A stretch of 64,000 nt of DNA, taken from Streptomyces venezuelae. Lineage in GTDB: Bacteria > Actinomycetota > Actinomycetes > Streptomycetales > Streptomycetaceae. Below are positions 1 to 7,931 of this stretch, piece after piece. Made by a program: the position numbers and the translations under genes. Position 1 is the stretch's first letter. Every line of letters starts with the position of its first letter. The stretch lies in the NCBI RefSeq assembly GCF_008642295.1, contig NZ_CP029190.1, positions 6,369,501 to 6,433,500 on the forward strand, given 5' to 3'. Below the pieces are notes generated by a model. That model did not search any database. It saw nothing but the letters and a program-made list of their open reading frames with translations, and was not told the origin of the DNA.

Positions 1-3000
1 CCGGACGCGGCCACCCAGTTCTGCGGTCTGGGCAGCGTCAAGACCAACATCGGCCACCTGGAGACCGCCGCCGGCATTGCGGGCGTGATCAAGGTGATCC
101 TCGGGCTTCGCCACCGGATGCTGCCACCGACCCTGCACCTGCAACAGGTCAACCCGCTGATCGAACTGGGCGGTTCGCCGTTCTACCTCGTGGGTCGGGC
201 GCGGCGGTGGGACCGACCGTCCGGCACGGCCGGCCAGGCCGCCCGCAAGCCCCGCCGGGCAGGCGTCAGCTCGTTCGGGTTCGGCGGGATGAACGCCCAC
301 GTGATCGTCGAGGAGCCGCCGGCCCCCGCCGCCGCGCCCGCGGCGGCGGACGGACCCCAGCTCTTCGTCCTCAGCGCCCGTGACGAGGACCGGCTGCGTG
401 CCTGCGCCCAGCGGTTGCTCGACCACCTGCGGCGGCTGGAGCGCGAGGGCACCCTGGCGCACGCCCGCCCCGCGGACACCGCGTACACCCTGCAGACCGG
501 CCGCCCGGCGCTGCCCGTCCGCCTGGCCGCCGCAGCCGAGAGCCATGGTGAGCTGACCCGGCTCCTGCGCGCTCACCTCGACGGCACGTCCGACACCGCG
601 CTGTGGACCGGGACGGTCACCACGCAGCCGGACACCGTCCGTCCCGACGCGGAGGAACTCGCCCACGCCGCCGAGCGGGCGCGGAGCGGTGATCCGGCCC
701 GGCTGGCCGCCTTGTGGGTCCGGGGTGCCCGGCCCGACTGGGCTGCTCTGCACCAGGGCCGCCCGCGGTACCGGGTGTCGCTGCCGGGCTACCCGTTCGC
801 CCCCGAGAGCCACTGGCTCCCGAAGCCGGCGAACCCCACTCCGGCACAGGACCCCGTGCAGGCCGCCCCGCGCGTCCGGGCCGTCACCATGTCCGTTCCC
901 GACCTGCCGGTCACCACGCCCGCGCCCCGTCGCGCTCCGGATCCGACCGCCCCGGCCCCTGCACGAGCCACCGCCCCGGCGGCCCACGCGGTGACTCCGC
1001 GGACGGCCACCCCGGCTCCCGCCCCGCACTCCTCCGACAGCGACCCGCTGGCTGCGCTGCGGCGCCACGTGCGCGAGGCCGTCGCCGACGGCATCGGGAT
1101 CAGCCCCGAACAGGTCGTACCCGCACGCGAGTTCTCGGCATACGGAGTCGACTCCATCGGAGCGATGCGGATCATGCAGCAGATCCAGGCCCGGTACGGT
1201 GACCACATCCCGATGGCGGCCATCCTGGAGCACCCCAGCGTCGACCGCCTGACCGCCCACCTGAACGAGAACTACGTCCTGCCGGACGTAGTGCCGGACG
1301 CAGTGCCGGGTGACGTCGCCGCAGCCCCTGCCCAGGCACGTCCCGAGACCGCCATCCGCCTGATCCCCTTCGGTGACGGTGGTGACGGTGGTGACGGCAC
1401 CGGCGGGACACCCTCGTACTGCCTGTTCGGTGACACCGGAGAGCTGACCTGGCTCACCCACCTGCATGCCCGCCTCGCCGAGGACGGGCCGGTCTTCGGC
1501 CTGGAGGCGCCCGGCTTCGCGGAGGACGCGGATCCGGCCGGGGGCATCGCCGAACTGGGCGAGTGGTGCGCCGCCGTCATCGCCGGCCATCACACCGGTG
1601 GTCCGTGCCGCGTCATCGGCCACGGGCTGGCCGGCCTCGTCGCGGGGGAGACCGTACGCAACCTGGTGTCGCGCGGTGTGGAGGTGGCCGGACTGCTCCT
1701 CCTCGGCACTCCGGAGCCGGGTGACGACACTCTCCCGGCCGAACCCGTCGCCGTCTCGGTCGTCGAGGCCGCCTCACGGTTCGCCGCGGCCTGGGGCGCC
1801 GGACACCCCGTGACCGGCCTGCCCGACGGGGGTCTGGAGGAGCAGTTGGACGCGGCGGTGCGAGAGCTCGCGGACCGCGCCCCGATGTCCGCTCCCGACC
1901 TGCGTCGCTGGCTGCACACCGCCGTGCGCTGGCGGAGCGCCCTGGCCCGCGAGGCCGCGGCGTACCGGCCGCAGCCAGTGACGGGGGAGGTGCTGGTGAT
2001 CCGTCCGGCCGAGCCGGCGGCCGGGGCGGGCGCCACCCGCGGCGACTTCGGCCGGTGGATCGCACCGCCGCCGGCGGTCCGCGAACTCGACTGCGCTGCC
2101 TGGGCGCTGACCGCGGCAGGCCCGTCCGCGCGGATCGCCGACCTGCTGGCCGGCAGCCCCGCCTCCTCCGCATCCGTCCCGTCGCCGTCCCCGTCCCCGT
2201 CCGCGGTGGCCGTGTCCCCCGTGGTGCCCATCAACCGGCACGGCAACGGGCGCCGGTCCGTCTGGGCGCACAACCTGTACGGCGAGGTCAGCTACGCCAT
2301 CTACCTTTCCCGCCACCTCGGCATGCGCCAGCCCGTGATCGGCCTGGAACAGCTCGGCTCCGGTGCCGGGTCCGGCGACGCACGCCCGAAGGAGTACTCC
2401 TCCGTGGAGGACATGGCCGCGCACTACGTATCCGAGCTGCGTACCGGCTTTCCGTGCGAGCCCTACCTCCTCGGCGGCTGCTCCTTCGGCGGCGTCCTCG
2501 CGTACGAGATGGCCCGCCAGCTCCAGGCGCAGGGCGAGGAGGTCTCCCACCTCATCGCCATCGACCCGATCATGCCGGGCACCGAGGCGTGGGACAGCGT
2601 CGACTGGGGCACGGTGACCGCCGTCGAGGCCGAGGCCTTCTCCCTGGTGATGCTCGGCAACGCCATGTGTCAGCGCTGGGGTGTGAGCGAGCAGATCGGC
2701 CTCGACTCACTGACCGGCTTCGACCTCGACAAGCAACTGGACCTCGTGGCCCGGCACATCCACGAGCGTTCCCCGGCGCGGCCCGAGGAAGAGATGATCA
2801 AGCGGCAGATCCTGGTCCGCCACGAACTGATGCTCCGCAACGGCGACCTGCTCCAGGCTTACCGCCCGCGCCCCCTGCTCACGCCCGTGCCCACCACCCT
2901 CTTCCACGCGACGGAGGGCTTCCTGGCCGCGGGGAACACCAACGGCCTGCCGGCCGTGCCCCGGACCAGCACCGACACGTCGAACGGCTTCGCCGGCTTC

Positions 3001-3174
3001 GTCGGGGACCGGCTGGTGATCCACGAACTGCGGGCCGACCACCACACCATCGCGCACAACGAGAACCTGGCACGCATCGCACGGATGCTGACGCCCCTGC
3101 TGGACAGGAGCGGCTTCCCGGCCAGCCTCTTCCCCGCGTCGCTCTACCCCTCCAGCACGAACGGCAGCAGGTGA
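1..3174 (+). CDS. Type I polyketide synthase, C-terminal part (KS end - linker - ACP - TE-like - TE), 5' truncated
   Basis: Reading frame 1 is open from the window edge, so about 1057 residues of the C-terminus are visible. Codons 1-105 are the end of a ketosynthase (SVKTNIGHLE, then SSFGFGGMNAHVIVEE). Codons 110-275 are a post-KS linker ending in LPGYPFAPESHW. There is no acyltransferase domain, which is the arrangement of trans-AT synthases. A Pro/Ala-rich linker leads to an acyl carrier protein with GVDSIG; Ser385 should carry phosphopantetheine. Codons about 475-710 form a first alpha/beta-hydrolase domain with GHGLAG where GxSxG is expected. Codons about 750-1045 form a second thioesterase with GCSFGG (Ser828), AIDP and ADHHT. 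The second domain probably releases the product. This looks like the last module of an assembly line; its cis or trans type needs the upstream sequence. It is 7 nt from the next gene. Confidence 0.93.
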   Translation, partial: PDAATQFCGLGSVKTNIGHLETAAGIAGVIKVILGLRHRMLPPTLHLQQVNPLIELGGSPFYLVGRARRWDRPSGTAGQAARKPRRAGVSSFGFGGMNAHVIVEEPPAPAAAPAAADGPQLFVLSARDEDRLRACAQRLLDHLRRLEREGTLAHARPADTAYTLQTGRPALPVRLAAAAESHGELTRLLRAHLDGTSDTALWTGTVTTQPDTVRPDAEELAHAAERARSGDPARLAALWVRGARPDWAALHQGRPRYRVSLPGYPFAPESHWLPKPANPTPAQDPVQAAPRVRAVTMSVPDLPVTTPAPRRAPDPTAPAPARATAPAAHAVTPRTATPAPAPHSSDSDPLAALRRHVREAVADGIGISPEQVVPAREFSAYGVDSIGAMRIMQQIQARYGDHIPMAAILEHPSVDRLTAHLNENYVLPDVVPDAVPGDVAAAPAQARPETAIRLIPFGDGGDGGDGTGGTPSYCLFGDTGELTWLTHLHARLAEDGPVFGLEAPGFAEDADPAGGIAELGEWCAAVIAGHHTGGPCRVIGHGLAGLVAGETVRNLVSRGVEVAGLLLLGTPEPGDDTLPAEPVAVSVVEAASRFAAAWGAGHPVTGLPDGGLEEQLDAAVRELADRAPMSAPDLRRWLHTAVRWRSALAREAAAYRPQPVTGEVLVIRPAEPAAGAGATRGDFGRWIAPPPAVRELDCAAWALTAAGPSARIADLLAGSPASSASVPSPSPSPSAVAVSPVVPINRHGNGRRSVWAHNLYGEVSYAIYLSRHLGMRQPVIGLEQLGSGAGSGDARPKEYSSVEDMAAHYVSELRTGFPCEPYLLGGCSFGGVLAYEMARQLQAQGEEVSHLIAIDPIMPGTEAWDSVDWGTVTAVEAEAFSLVMLGNAMCQRWGVSEQIGLDSLTGFDLDKQLDLVARHIHERSPARPEEEMIKRQILVRHELMLRNGDLLQAYRPRPLLTPVPTTLFHATEGFLAAGNTNGLPAVPRTSTDTSNGFAGFVGDRLVIHELRADHHTIAHNENLARIARMLTPLLDRSGFPASLFPASLYPSSTNGSR

Positions 3175-3181
3175 GGCAGGC

Positions 3182-4324
3182 ATGGACTTCAGCGTCTACT
3201 TCTTCTCCGCGAACGACCGGCACGACTTCGGCGAGCGCTACCGGTTCGTCCTCGACGTCGCGCGGTTCATCGACAGCCGCGGATTCACCGCCATCTGGAC
3301 CCCCGAGCGCCACTTCCAGGAGTTCGGCGGCAGCTTCCCCAACCCGGCCGTCCTGTCCGCGGCACTGGCCGTATCGACGCGCCACCTCCAGCTCCGGGCC
3401 GGCAGCGTCGTACTGCCCCACCACCACCCGGTCCGGGTGGCGGAGGAATGGGCGCTCGTCGACCAGCTCTCCGGCGGCCGCACCGGGATCTGTGTCGCCA
3501 CGGGCTGGCACCAGGGCGACTTCGTCTTCTATCCGGAGAACTACGACACGCGCAGGGAGTACACCCTCCGGCACGTCGAGACCCTGCGCTCGCTGTGGCG
3601 GGGCGCGCCGGTCGCCTTCCCCGGCCCCGGCGGACGCGAGCTGAGCGCCCGCACCTACCCGCGGCCCGTACAACCCGAGCTCCCCCTCTGGCTGGTCCAC
3701 ACCTCGAACCCGCAGACCTGGGCGGACGCCGGCCGGCTCGGCCTCAACGTGCTCTCCCTCCTCACCAGCTGGGAGAAGCTCGCAGAGGACATCGCCCGCT
3801 ACCGCGCGGCCCGTGCCGAGGCCGGCCACGACCCGGCCGCGGGGATCGTCACGATCGGCATGCACACCTACATCGCCGACGACGAGGACCGGGTGTGGGA
3901 GACCGTACGCGGCCCCGTGAAGAACTACCTCTCCTCCTTCATGGCCCAGCAGCGGACCGACGACAAGGTCCGCGGCAGCGCCCGCGGCACCGACAGCGGG
4001 GAACAGGACAAGCTCGCCGAGCTCATGGCGGAGGACTACTACCAGCGGCGTTCCCTGCTCGGCACACCGGACAAGTGCGCGGCGACGGTGGAACGGCTGC
4101 GTGACTCGGGAGTGGACGAGGTGGCCTGCCTCGTCGACTTCGGCCTGCCGTTCGACACGGTGACCGCGGCGCTCCCGGCCCTGGACGCACTGCGCCGCCG
4201 CTTCGCTCCCGCCCCGACCACCACGCGGGCCACCGCGTCGGCCACCGTGCCGGACCCCACGGCCACCCGTGCCCCGGCCCCGGCGACCGCGCCCCGCATG
4301 ACCTGGTACTACGACCGCGGCTGA
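3182..4324 (+). CDS. Luciferase-like (LLM) flavin-dependent monooxygenase of natural product biosynthesis
   Basis: 380 aa, ATG start with GAGG 5-6 nt upstream, and only 7 nt after the PKS stop, so probably co-transcribed. The N-terminus DFSVYFFSAN, TPERHFQEFGG, LRAGSVVLPHHHPVRVAEEWA and ATGWHQGDFVFYPENY are typical of bacterial luciferase-fold, FMNH2-dependent monooxygenases of the subgroup found inside or beside PKS and NRPS systems (MupA-like). The last 35 residues are a Thr/Ala/Pro-rich tail ending TWYYDRG. Known relatives oxidise carrier-bound polyketide chains (hydroxylation or Baeyer-Villiger type oxygen insertion). Which reaction is done here cannot be read from sequence. In many clusters this domain is fused to a megasynthase; here it is free-standing. 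Confidence 0.88.
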   Translation: MDFSVYFFSANDRHDFGERYRFVLDVARFIDSRGFTAIWTPERHFQEFGGSFPNPAVLSAALAVSTRHLQLRAGSVVLPHHHPVRVAEEWALVDQLSGGRTGICVATGWHQGDFVFYPENYDTRREYTLRHVETLRSLWRGAPVAFPGPGGRELSARTYPRPVQPELPLWLVHTSNPQTWADAGRLGLNVLSLLTSWEKLAEDIARYRAARAEAGHDPAAGIVTIGMHTYIADDEDRVWETVRGPVKNYLSSFMAQQRTDDKVRGSARGTDSGEQDKLAELMAEDYYQRRSLLGTPDKCAATVERLRDSGVDEVACLVDFGLPFDTVTAALPALDALRRRFAPAPTTTRATASATVPDPTATRAPAPATAPRMTWYYDRG

Positions 4325-4395
4325 AGCACAGGCCCGGTACCCGGCCCCGCACCATCCATCCCTCACCGCCCCCGGCAGCAAGGAGAAGCACCGCC

Positions 4396-5208
4396 ATGAC
4401 CGCCACCCCGCAGTCCAACACCGAGGAAGTCGCCGAACTCTACGACGAGTTCAGCGAGTTCCACGCCCGGATCTGCGACAGCAACCTGCACGTCGGCTAC
4501 TGGCCGGAAGGGGACGAGACCTCCTCCTTCCAGGAGGCCACGGCCCACCTCTCGGAACTCATGGTCCGCCGGCTGGAACCGCGTACCGGACAGCGCGTCC
4601 TCGACATCGGCTGCGGCATCGGCCAGCCCGCCTTCCACCTCGCCCAGGCGGCGGAGGCCGACATCGTCGGAATCACCGTCAGCAAGCGGCAGATCGAGCG
4701 GGCAACGGACCGGGCACGGGAACTCGGGCTCGCCGGACGTGTGCAGTTCGAGCGCGCGGACGCCATGAATCTCCCGTACGCCGACCGGTCCTTCGACGCG
4801 GCCTGGCTCTTCGAATCCCTGATCCACATGCCGGACAAGCCCAAGGCCCTGCGGGAGGCCGCCCGGGTGCTGCGCCCCGGTGCCCGGCTCGCGATAGCGG
4901 ACATGTTCCACGAGCCGGGACAGGACTGGTCGCAGATCCACCCCCTGGTCACCGCGACCACCCTCGACGCGTATGCGCCCATGCTGGAGGAGGCCGGCTT
5001 CCGGGTGCTCGACATCGAGGACGTGACCCCGCGCATCCTCGTCCCCGAGCAGGTACGTGTCAGCCTGCGGGCCCAGATGCTGGAGCACCGCGACGAATGG
5101 GTCCGGATCGCCGGCGAGGACGTGGTGAAGGCGATGCTCGACCCCGAGCTCAACACCTTCTACACGCCCGGCCTCGGCTACGTGCTGATCACCGCCGAAC
5201 GGAGCTGA
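4396..5208 (+). CDS. SAM-dependent class I methyltransferase
   Basis: 270 aa. ATG is preceded by AAGGAG 10 nt upstream. Motif I is VLDIGCGIGQPAF (about residues 72-84), followed by ITVSKRQIERA, RADAMNLPYADRSFDAAW and ALREAARVLRPGARL, the standard Rossmann-fold methyltransferase order. The N-terminal VAELYDEFSEFH plus a bound-substrate lid resembles polyketide O- or C-methyltransferases and sarcosine-type N-methyltransferases. It is co-directional with the PKS and monooxygenase, with a 71-nt gap, so a tailoring methylation of the polyketide is the likeliest role. The substrate is not predictable. Confidence 0.88.
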   Translation: MTATPQSNTEEVAELYDEFSEFHARICDSNLHVGYWPEGDETSSFQEATAHLSELMVRRLEPRTGQRVLDIGCGIGQPAFHLAQAAEADIVGITVSKRQIERATDRARELGLAGRVQFERADAMNLPYADRSFDAAWLFESLIHMPDKPKALREAARVLRPGARLAIADMFHEPGQDWSQIHPLVTATTLDAYAPMLEEAGFRVLDIEDVTPRILVPEQVRVSLRAQMLEHRDEWVRIAGEDVVKAMLDPELNTFYTPGLGYVLITAERS

Positions 5209-5228
5209 CCCGAGGACAGGCCCCGATG

Positions 5229-5266
5229 GGACGAGGCCCCGCCGGCTTGCCGGCGGGGCCTCGTCC
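5229..5266. terminator. Strong bidirectional terminator between convergent methyltransferase and thioesterase
   Basis: An 18-bp perfect GC stem (5229-5246 pairing with 5249-5266) with a very tight TTGC turn lies between the stop of the methyltransferase (5208) and the stop of the minus-strand thioesterase (5286). There is no T tract, as is usual in Streptomyces. Confidence 0.85.
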
Positions 5267-5285
5267 GTGCGGAGTGTGCGCGGCG

Positions 5286-6053
5286 TCAGGGGATCAGGAC
5301 GTGCAGCAGCTCCGGTGCCAGGTGCCCGAGCAGGCGGGCCCGCTCGGGCTGGAGGAAGAAATGCCCGCCGGGCAGCAGGGTGACACCGGAGCCGGCGCCA
5401 GTCAGCGCACCCCACGCCGCGAGCCCCTCGGCACTGGTCTCCCGGTCCTCCGTGCCGCCGTAGGCCAGCACCGGGCAGGGCAGCAGCCGGCCCGCGGGGA
5501 ACTCGTACGTCTCCAGCATCGTCACGTCGGCGCGCAGGACCGGCAGGTACACAGCCCGCAGCTGGGGATCCTCCCGGATGACCGGCGGGATCGCCCCGTA
5601 CCGGGAGTCCAGTGCCTCCAGGAGCTCCAGGTCGGGCAGCCGGTGCACGGACGTGCGCGGGCGACGGCGCGCCGAGGGCGCGTTGCTCGCGGAAACGGCG
5701 AGCAACGCGGGGTGCAGATCCCACTTCCGGCCGAGCTCATGGGCGATCTCGTAGGCGAGCCAGGCCCCGAGGCTGTGCCCGAAGAGGGCGAACGGCTCGT
5801 CGCCGAGCAGGCCGGCCAGTGCCTCGGCCGCTTCGACGGCCACCGCCCGCAGATCCGTGCCGAGGGGTTCCCGGATCCGGGCGTCCCGTCCGGGCAGCCG
5901 CAGCGCCCACGGTTCGACCGCGGGCGGCAGGACGTCTCCCCAGCCGTGGAACGCGGCAGCGCTTCCGCCGGCGTAGGGCACACAGATCAGCCGTATGCGG
6001 CCGGCCCGCTCCCGGGGCGGCCGCAGGACCCACCTGTCCGCTAGGCGCTCCAT
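5286..6053 (-). CDS. Type II thioesterase (editing/proofreading)
   Basis: 255 aa alpha/beta hydrolase. The N-terminus is CVPYAGGSAAAFHGW, the nucleophile is in FGHSLGAW, the acid is in GGTEDRE and the catalytic histidine is in GGHFFL. This set is typical of stand-alone thioesterases that remove stalled or mis-loaded acyl groups from carrier proteins of PKS and NRPS. The start codon overlaps the end of the yczE-like gene by 13 nt, so the two are translated from one transcript. It is convergent with the PKS-methyltransferase transcript and most likely serves the truncated PKS at the window edge. Confidence 0.93.
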   Translation of the reverse strand: MERLADRWVLRPPRERAGRIRLICVPYAGGSAAAFHGWGDVLPPAVEPWALRLPGRDARIREPLGTDLRAVAVEAAEALAGLLGDEPFALFGHSLGAWLAYEIAHELGRKWDLHPALLAVSASNAPSARRRPRTSVHRLPDLELLEALDSRYGAIPPVIREDPQLRAVYLPVLRADVTMLETYEFPAGRLLPCPVLAYGGTEDRETSAEGLAAWGALTGAGSGVTLLPGGHFFLQPERARLLGHLAPELLHVLIP

Positions 6054-6742
6054 GACGGCGCCTCAAGGCCACGGCGGGCCGGCGCGGGCGCTTCCAGCCC
6101 GTAGTCGCGCAGCGCGAACAGCCGCGTGGTCAGCCGCATACAGGGCTGGATCAAGGTGTCGACGAACACCAGGAAGCACACCGTGCCGAGCCCCACCGGC
6201 CCGCCCATCAGCCACCCGCTGCCGAGCAGCACCAGCTCCAGGCTCCCCTTGGCCGCCCAGAAGGGCCACTTCCACCGCTGCGTCATCGTGATGGCGACCA
6301 GGTCCATGGCGCGGATCCCCAGACCGCTCATGATGATCAGGGCCGAACCGTAGGTGCACAGCAGCACGCCGATGAGCATCAGAACGGCCCGGTGCACCGG
6401 CAGGAGCCCCGCCGCGTCAACGGCCCGCAGGATGTCGATCAGGCTTCCGCAGAGGAAGAAGGTGACGAACGGGGAGACGACCGGGCGGCGCCGGTTCCAC
6501 AACGCCCACACCGCGATGCACACCACGGCGACCAGGGCCTGCGCGATGCCGATCGTGGCGGTCACGTGGCGGAGCAGCCCCAGGGCGAAGACATCGAGCG
6601 GGTCGGTGCCGAGATCGGCCCGGATGAAGCAGGCGGCGCCCGCCGAGAAGACCAGACAGCCGGTCAGGTACACCAAGGACCTGCTGCGGAGGTCCGGCAG
6701 ACGGGCCGGCAAGCCGGACCGCTTCCAACGAGGCTGGGACAT
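6041..6742 (-). CDS. yczE: YczE/YitT-type integral membrane protein
   Basis: 233 aa from the ATG with GGGAG just upstream; a longer frame reaches 6859 but its extra 39 residues look non-coding. It has five or six hydrophobic segments. The stretches ACFIRADLGTDPLDVFALGL, LIIMSGLGIRAMDLVAITM and GTVCFLVFVDTLIQP mark the YczE/YyaS membrane family. In Bacillus the yczE gene lies beside the PPTase gene sfp and is needed for full bacillaene (a trans-AT polyketide) production. Here it is in one operon with a type II thioesterase and divergent from a PPTase, so a support role for the neighbouring PKS is a reasonable inference. Its biochemical function is unknown. Confidence 0.85.
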   Translation of the reverse strand: MSQPRWKRSGLPARLPDLRSRSLVYLTGCLVFSAGAACFIRADLGTDPLDVFALGLLRHVTATIGIAQALVAVVCIAVWALWNRRRPVVSPFVTFFLCGSLIDILRAVDAAGLLPVHRAVLMLIGVLLCTYGSALIIMSGLGIRAMDLVAITMTQRWKWPFWAAKGSLELVLLGSGWLMGGPVGLGTVCFLVFVDTLIQPCMRLTTRLFALRDYGLEAPAPARRGLEAPSWSA

Positions 6743-6927
6743 TGCTCCCGCACTCCCTTCGGGGTCGGCGCGCACCGGCGCCGCGCCGCGCCGCGGCGGG
6801 AGCGGTGACGGTCGCGGACGTGTGTCGGCACGAGCCTCGCCCACCGCGCGAGCGCCCACCCCGGTAGAACCCCCAGCACGGACCCCAGACCGCTGTCGCG
6901 AGCCCGGTCACCGGCCACCCGGCGCCC

Positions 6928-6944
6928 TATCGTGAGTCGTCGTG
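6928..6944 (+). promoter_or_regulatory. Candidate -10 box of the PPTase gene
   Basis: TATCGT at 6928-6933 is followed 8 nt later by an in-frame GTG at 6942. Transcription probably begins near 6940. Either the message is almost leaderless from 6942, or translation starts at the SD-preceded GTG at 7029. Confidence 0.45.
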
Positions 6945-7028
6945 GCAGCGGCAGGGCACCGCTTACCGGTGGTGCGGCCTGACACGGAAGGCCGGGATCA
7001 GGAAAGCGGGAAAGCGGGAACGGGGAAC

Positions 7029-7739
7029 GTGATCGAGCGGATCGTGCCGGCCACGGTCGTCACCGACGCGGTGTACGGAGACCAGGTCTGGGACGCGGAA
7101 TCGGTGCTGTTCCCTGCCGAGGCGCAGGGTGTGGCCACCGCGACGGAGGCCCGCCGGCGCGAGTTCGCCACCGTACGGATGTGCGCACGCAGAGCGCTCG
7201 GAGGCCTCGGCCTGTCACCCGTGCCCTTGGTCCGCGGCAGGCGCGGAGCCCCCGAATGGCCGGCCGGCGTCGTCGGCAGCCTCACCCACTGCCCCGGCTA
7301 CCGGGCGGCCGCCGTGGCGACCGCACAGGACGTGGTTTCCCTGGGCATCGACGCCGAACCCAACGTGCCCCTCCCGGCAGGGGTGCTTGCCGCGATCGCC
7401 ACTGCTGCCGAACTCCGCGAAATCCTCGACCTCGGGTCCAGGAGTCCCGAAGTGTGCTGGGACCGGCTGCTGTTCAGCATCAAGGAGAGCGTCTTCAAGA
7501 CCTGGTACCCGCTGACCGGCCGGGAACTGGAGTTCCAGCAGGCCGACATCACCCTGGACCCGGCCGGCGGAACCTTCCGGGCCCGCCTGCTCGTCCCCGC
7601 GCCCGAGCTCGAAGCCCTGGCCTGCGGCCTGCACGACGGCGCCTTCCCCGGCCGCTGGCTCGTCCGGTACGGCCTGATCCTCACCTCCGTCGTCCTGCCG
7701 GGAGCCGCTGCCCGCGACTCGGGCGGCCGGCCGTCCTGA
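7029..7739 (+). CDS. 4'-phosphopantetheinyl transferase (EntD/Sfp-like)
   Basis: 236 aa from GTG 7029, preceded by GGGGAAC; the family normally begins with MIE-R/K-L/I-P, which matches here. An in-frame upstream GTG at 6942 is the alternative. Recognisable motifs are FATVRMCARRALG, GAPEWPAGVVGSLTHCPGY, LGIDAEPN (Mg2+/CoA acid residues) and FSIKESVFKTWYP (WxxKE-type motif, catalytic Glu and Lys). It transfers phosphopantetheine from CoA to the serine of ACP or PCP domains and would activate the ACP at codon 385 of the PKS. It is divergent from the yczE-thioesterase operon, reproducing the yczE-sfp proximity of Bacillus. Confidence 0.94.
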   Translation: MIERIVPATVVTDAVYGDQVWDAESVLFPAEAQGVATATEARRREFATVRMCARRALGGLGLSPVPLVRGRRGAPEWPAGVVGSLTHCPGYRAAAVATAQDVVSLGIDAEPNVPLPAGVLAAIATAAELREILDLGSRSPEVCWDRLLFSIKESVFKTWYPLTGRELEFQQADITLDPAGGTFRARLLVPAPELEALACGLHDGAFPGRWLVRYGLILTSVVLPGAAARDSGGRPS

Positions 7740-7748
7740 AGGTCTCCC

Positions 7749-7808
7749 GCCGTCCTCACCTGGGCGGGTACGCGGGGCCTCGTACCACTGGCCGCGGCCC
7801 TGGCGGTC
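7749..7808 (+). pseudogene. Fragment of a CPA1 Na+/H+ antiporter gene
   Basis: Read in frame from 7749 this gives AVLTWAGTRGLVPLAAALAV, which matches the AVLTWAGTRGVVPLAAALAI segment of the intact antiporter at 10049-11611 (its DNA near 11065) with two substitutions in 20. Nothing recognisable continues on either side and the fragment begins 10 nt after the PPTase stop. It is a short relic of a second antiporter gene, probably left by a deletion. Confidence 0.7.
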
Positions 7809-7931
7809 CGGGGCGTGCCGGGTCAGGGGCCAGGTGTCAGCAGCACGTCAAAACGGCGAGAAGGTCCCGTTCGGAATCGCCCAGGTCGGTTGCCGGGCGT
7901 CGAGAATCGGCTCTCAAGGGAGTTGATATCG

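Noticed and set aside
2055..3644. Long plus-strand frames alternative to the PKS and monooxygenase genes
   Set aside because: Arg/Pro-rich shadows of the real genes; the domain motifs are in the other frames.
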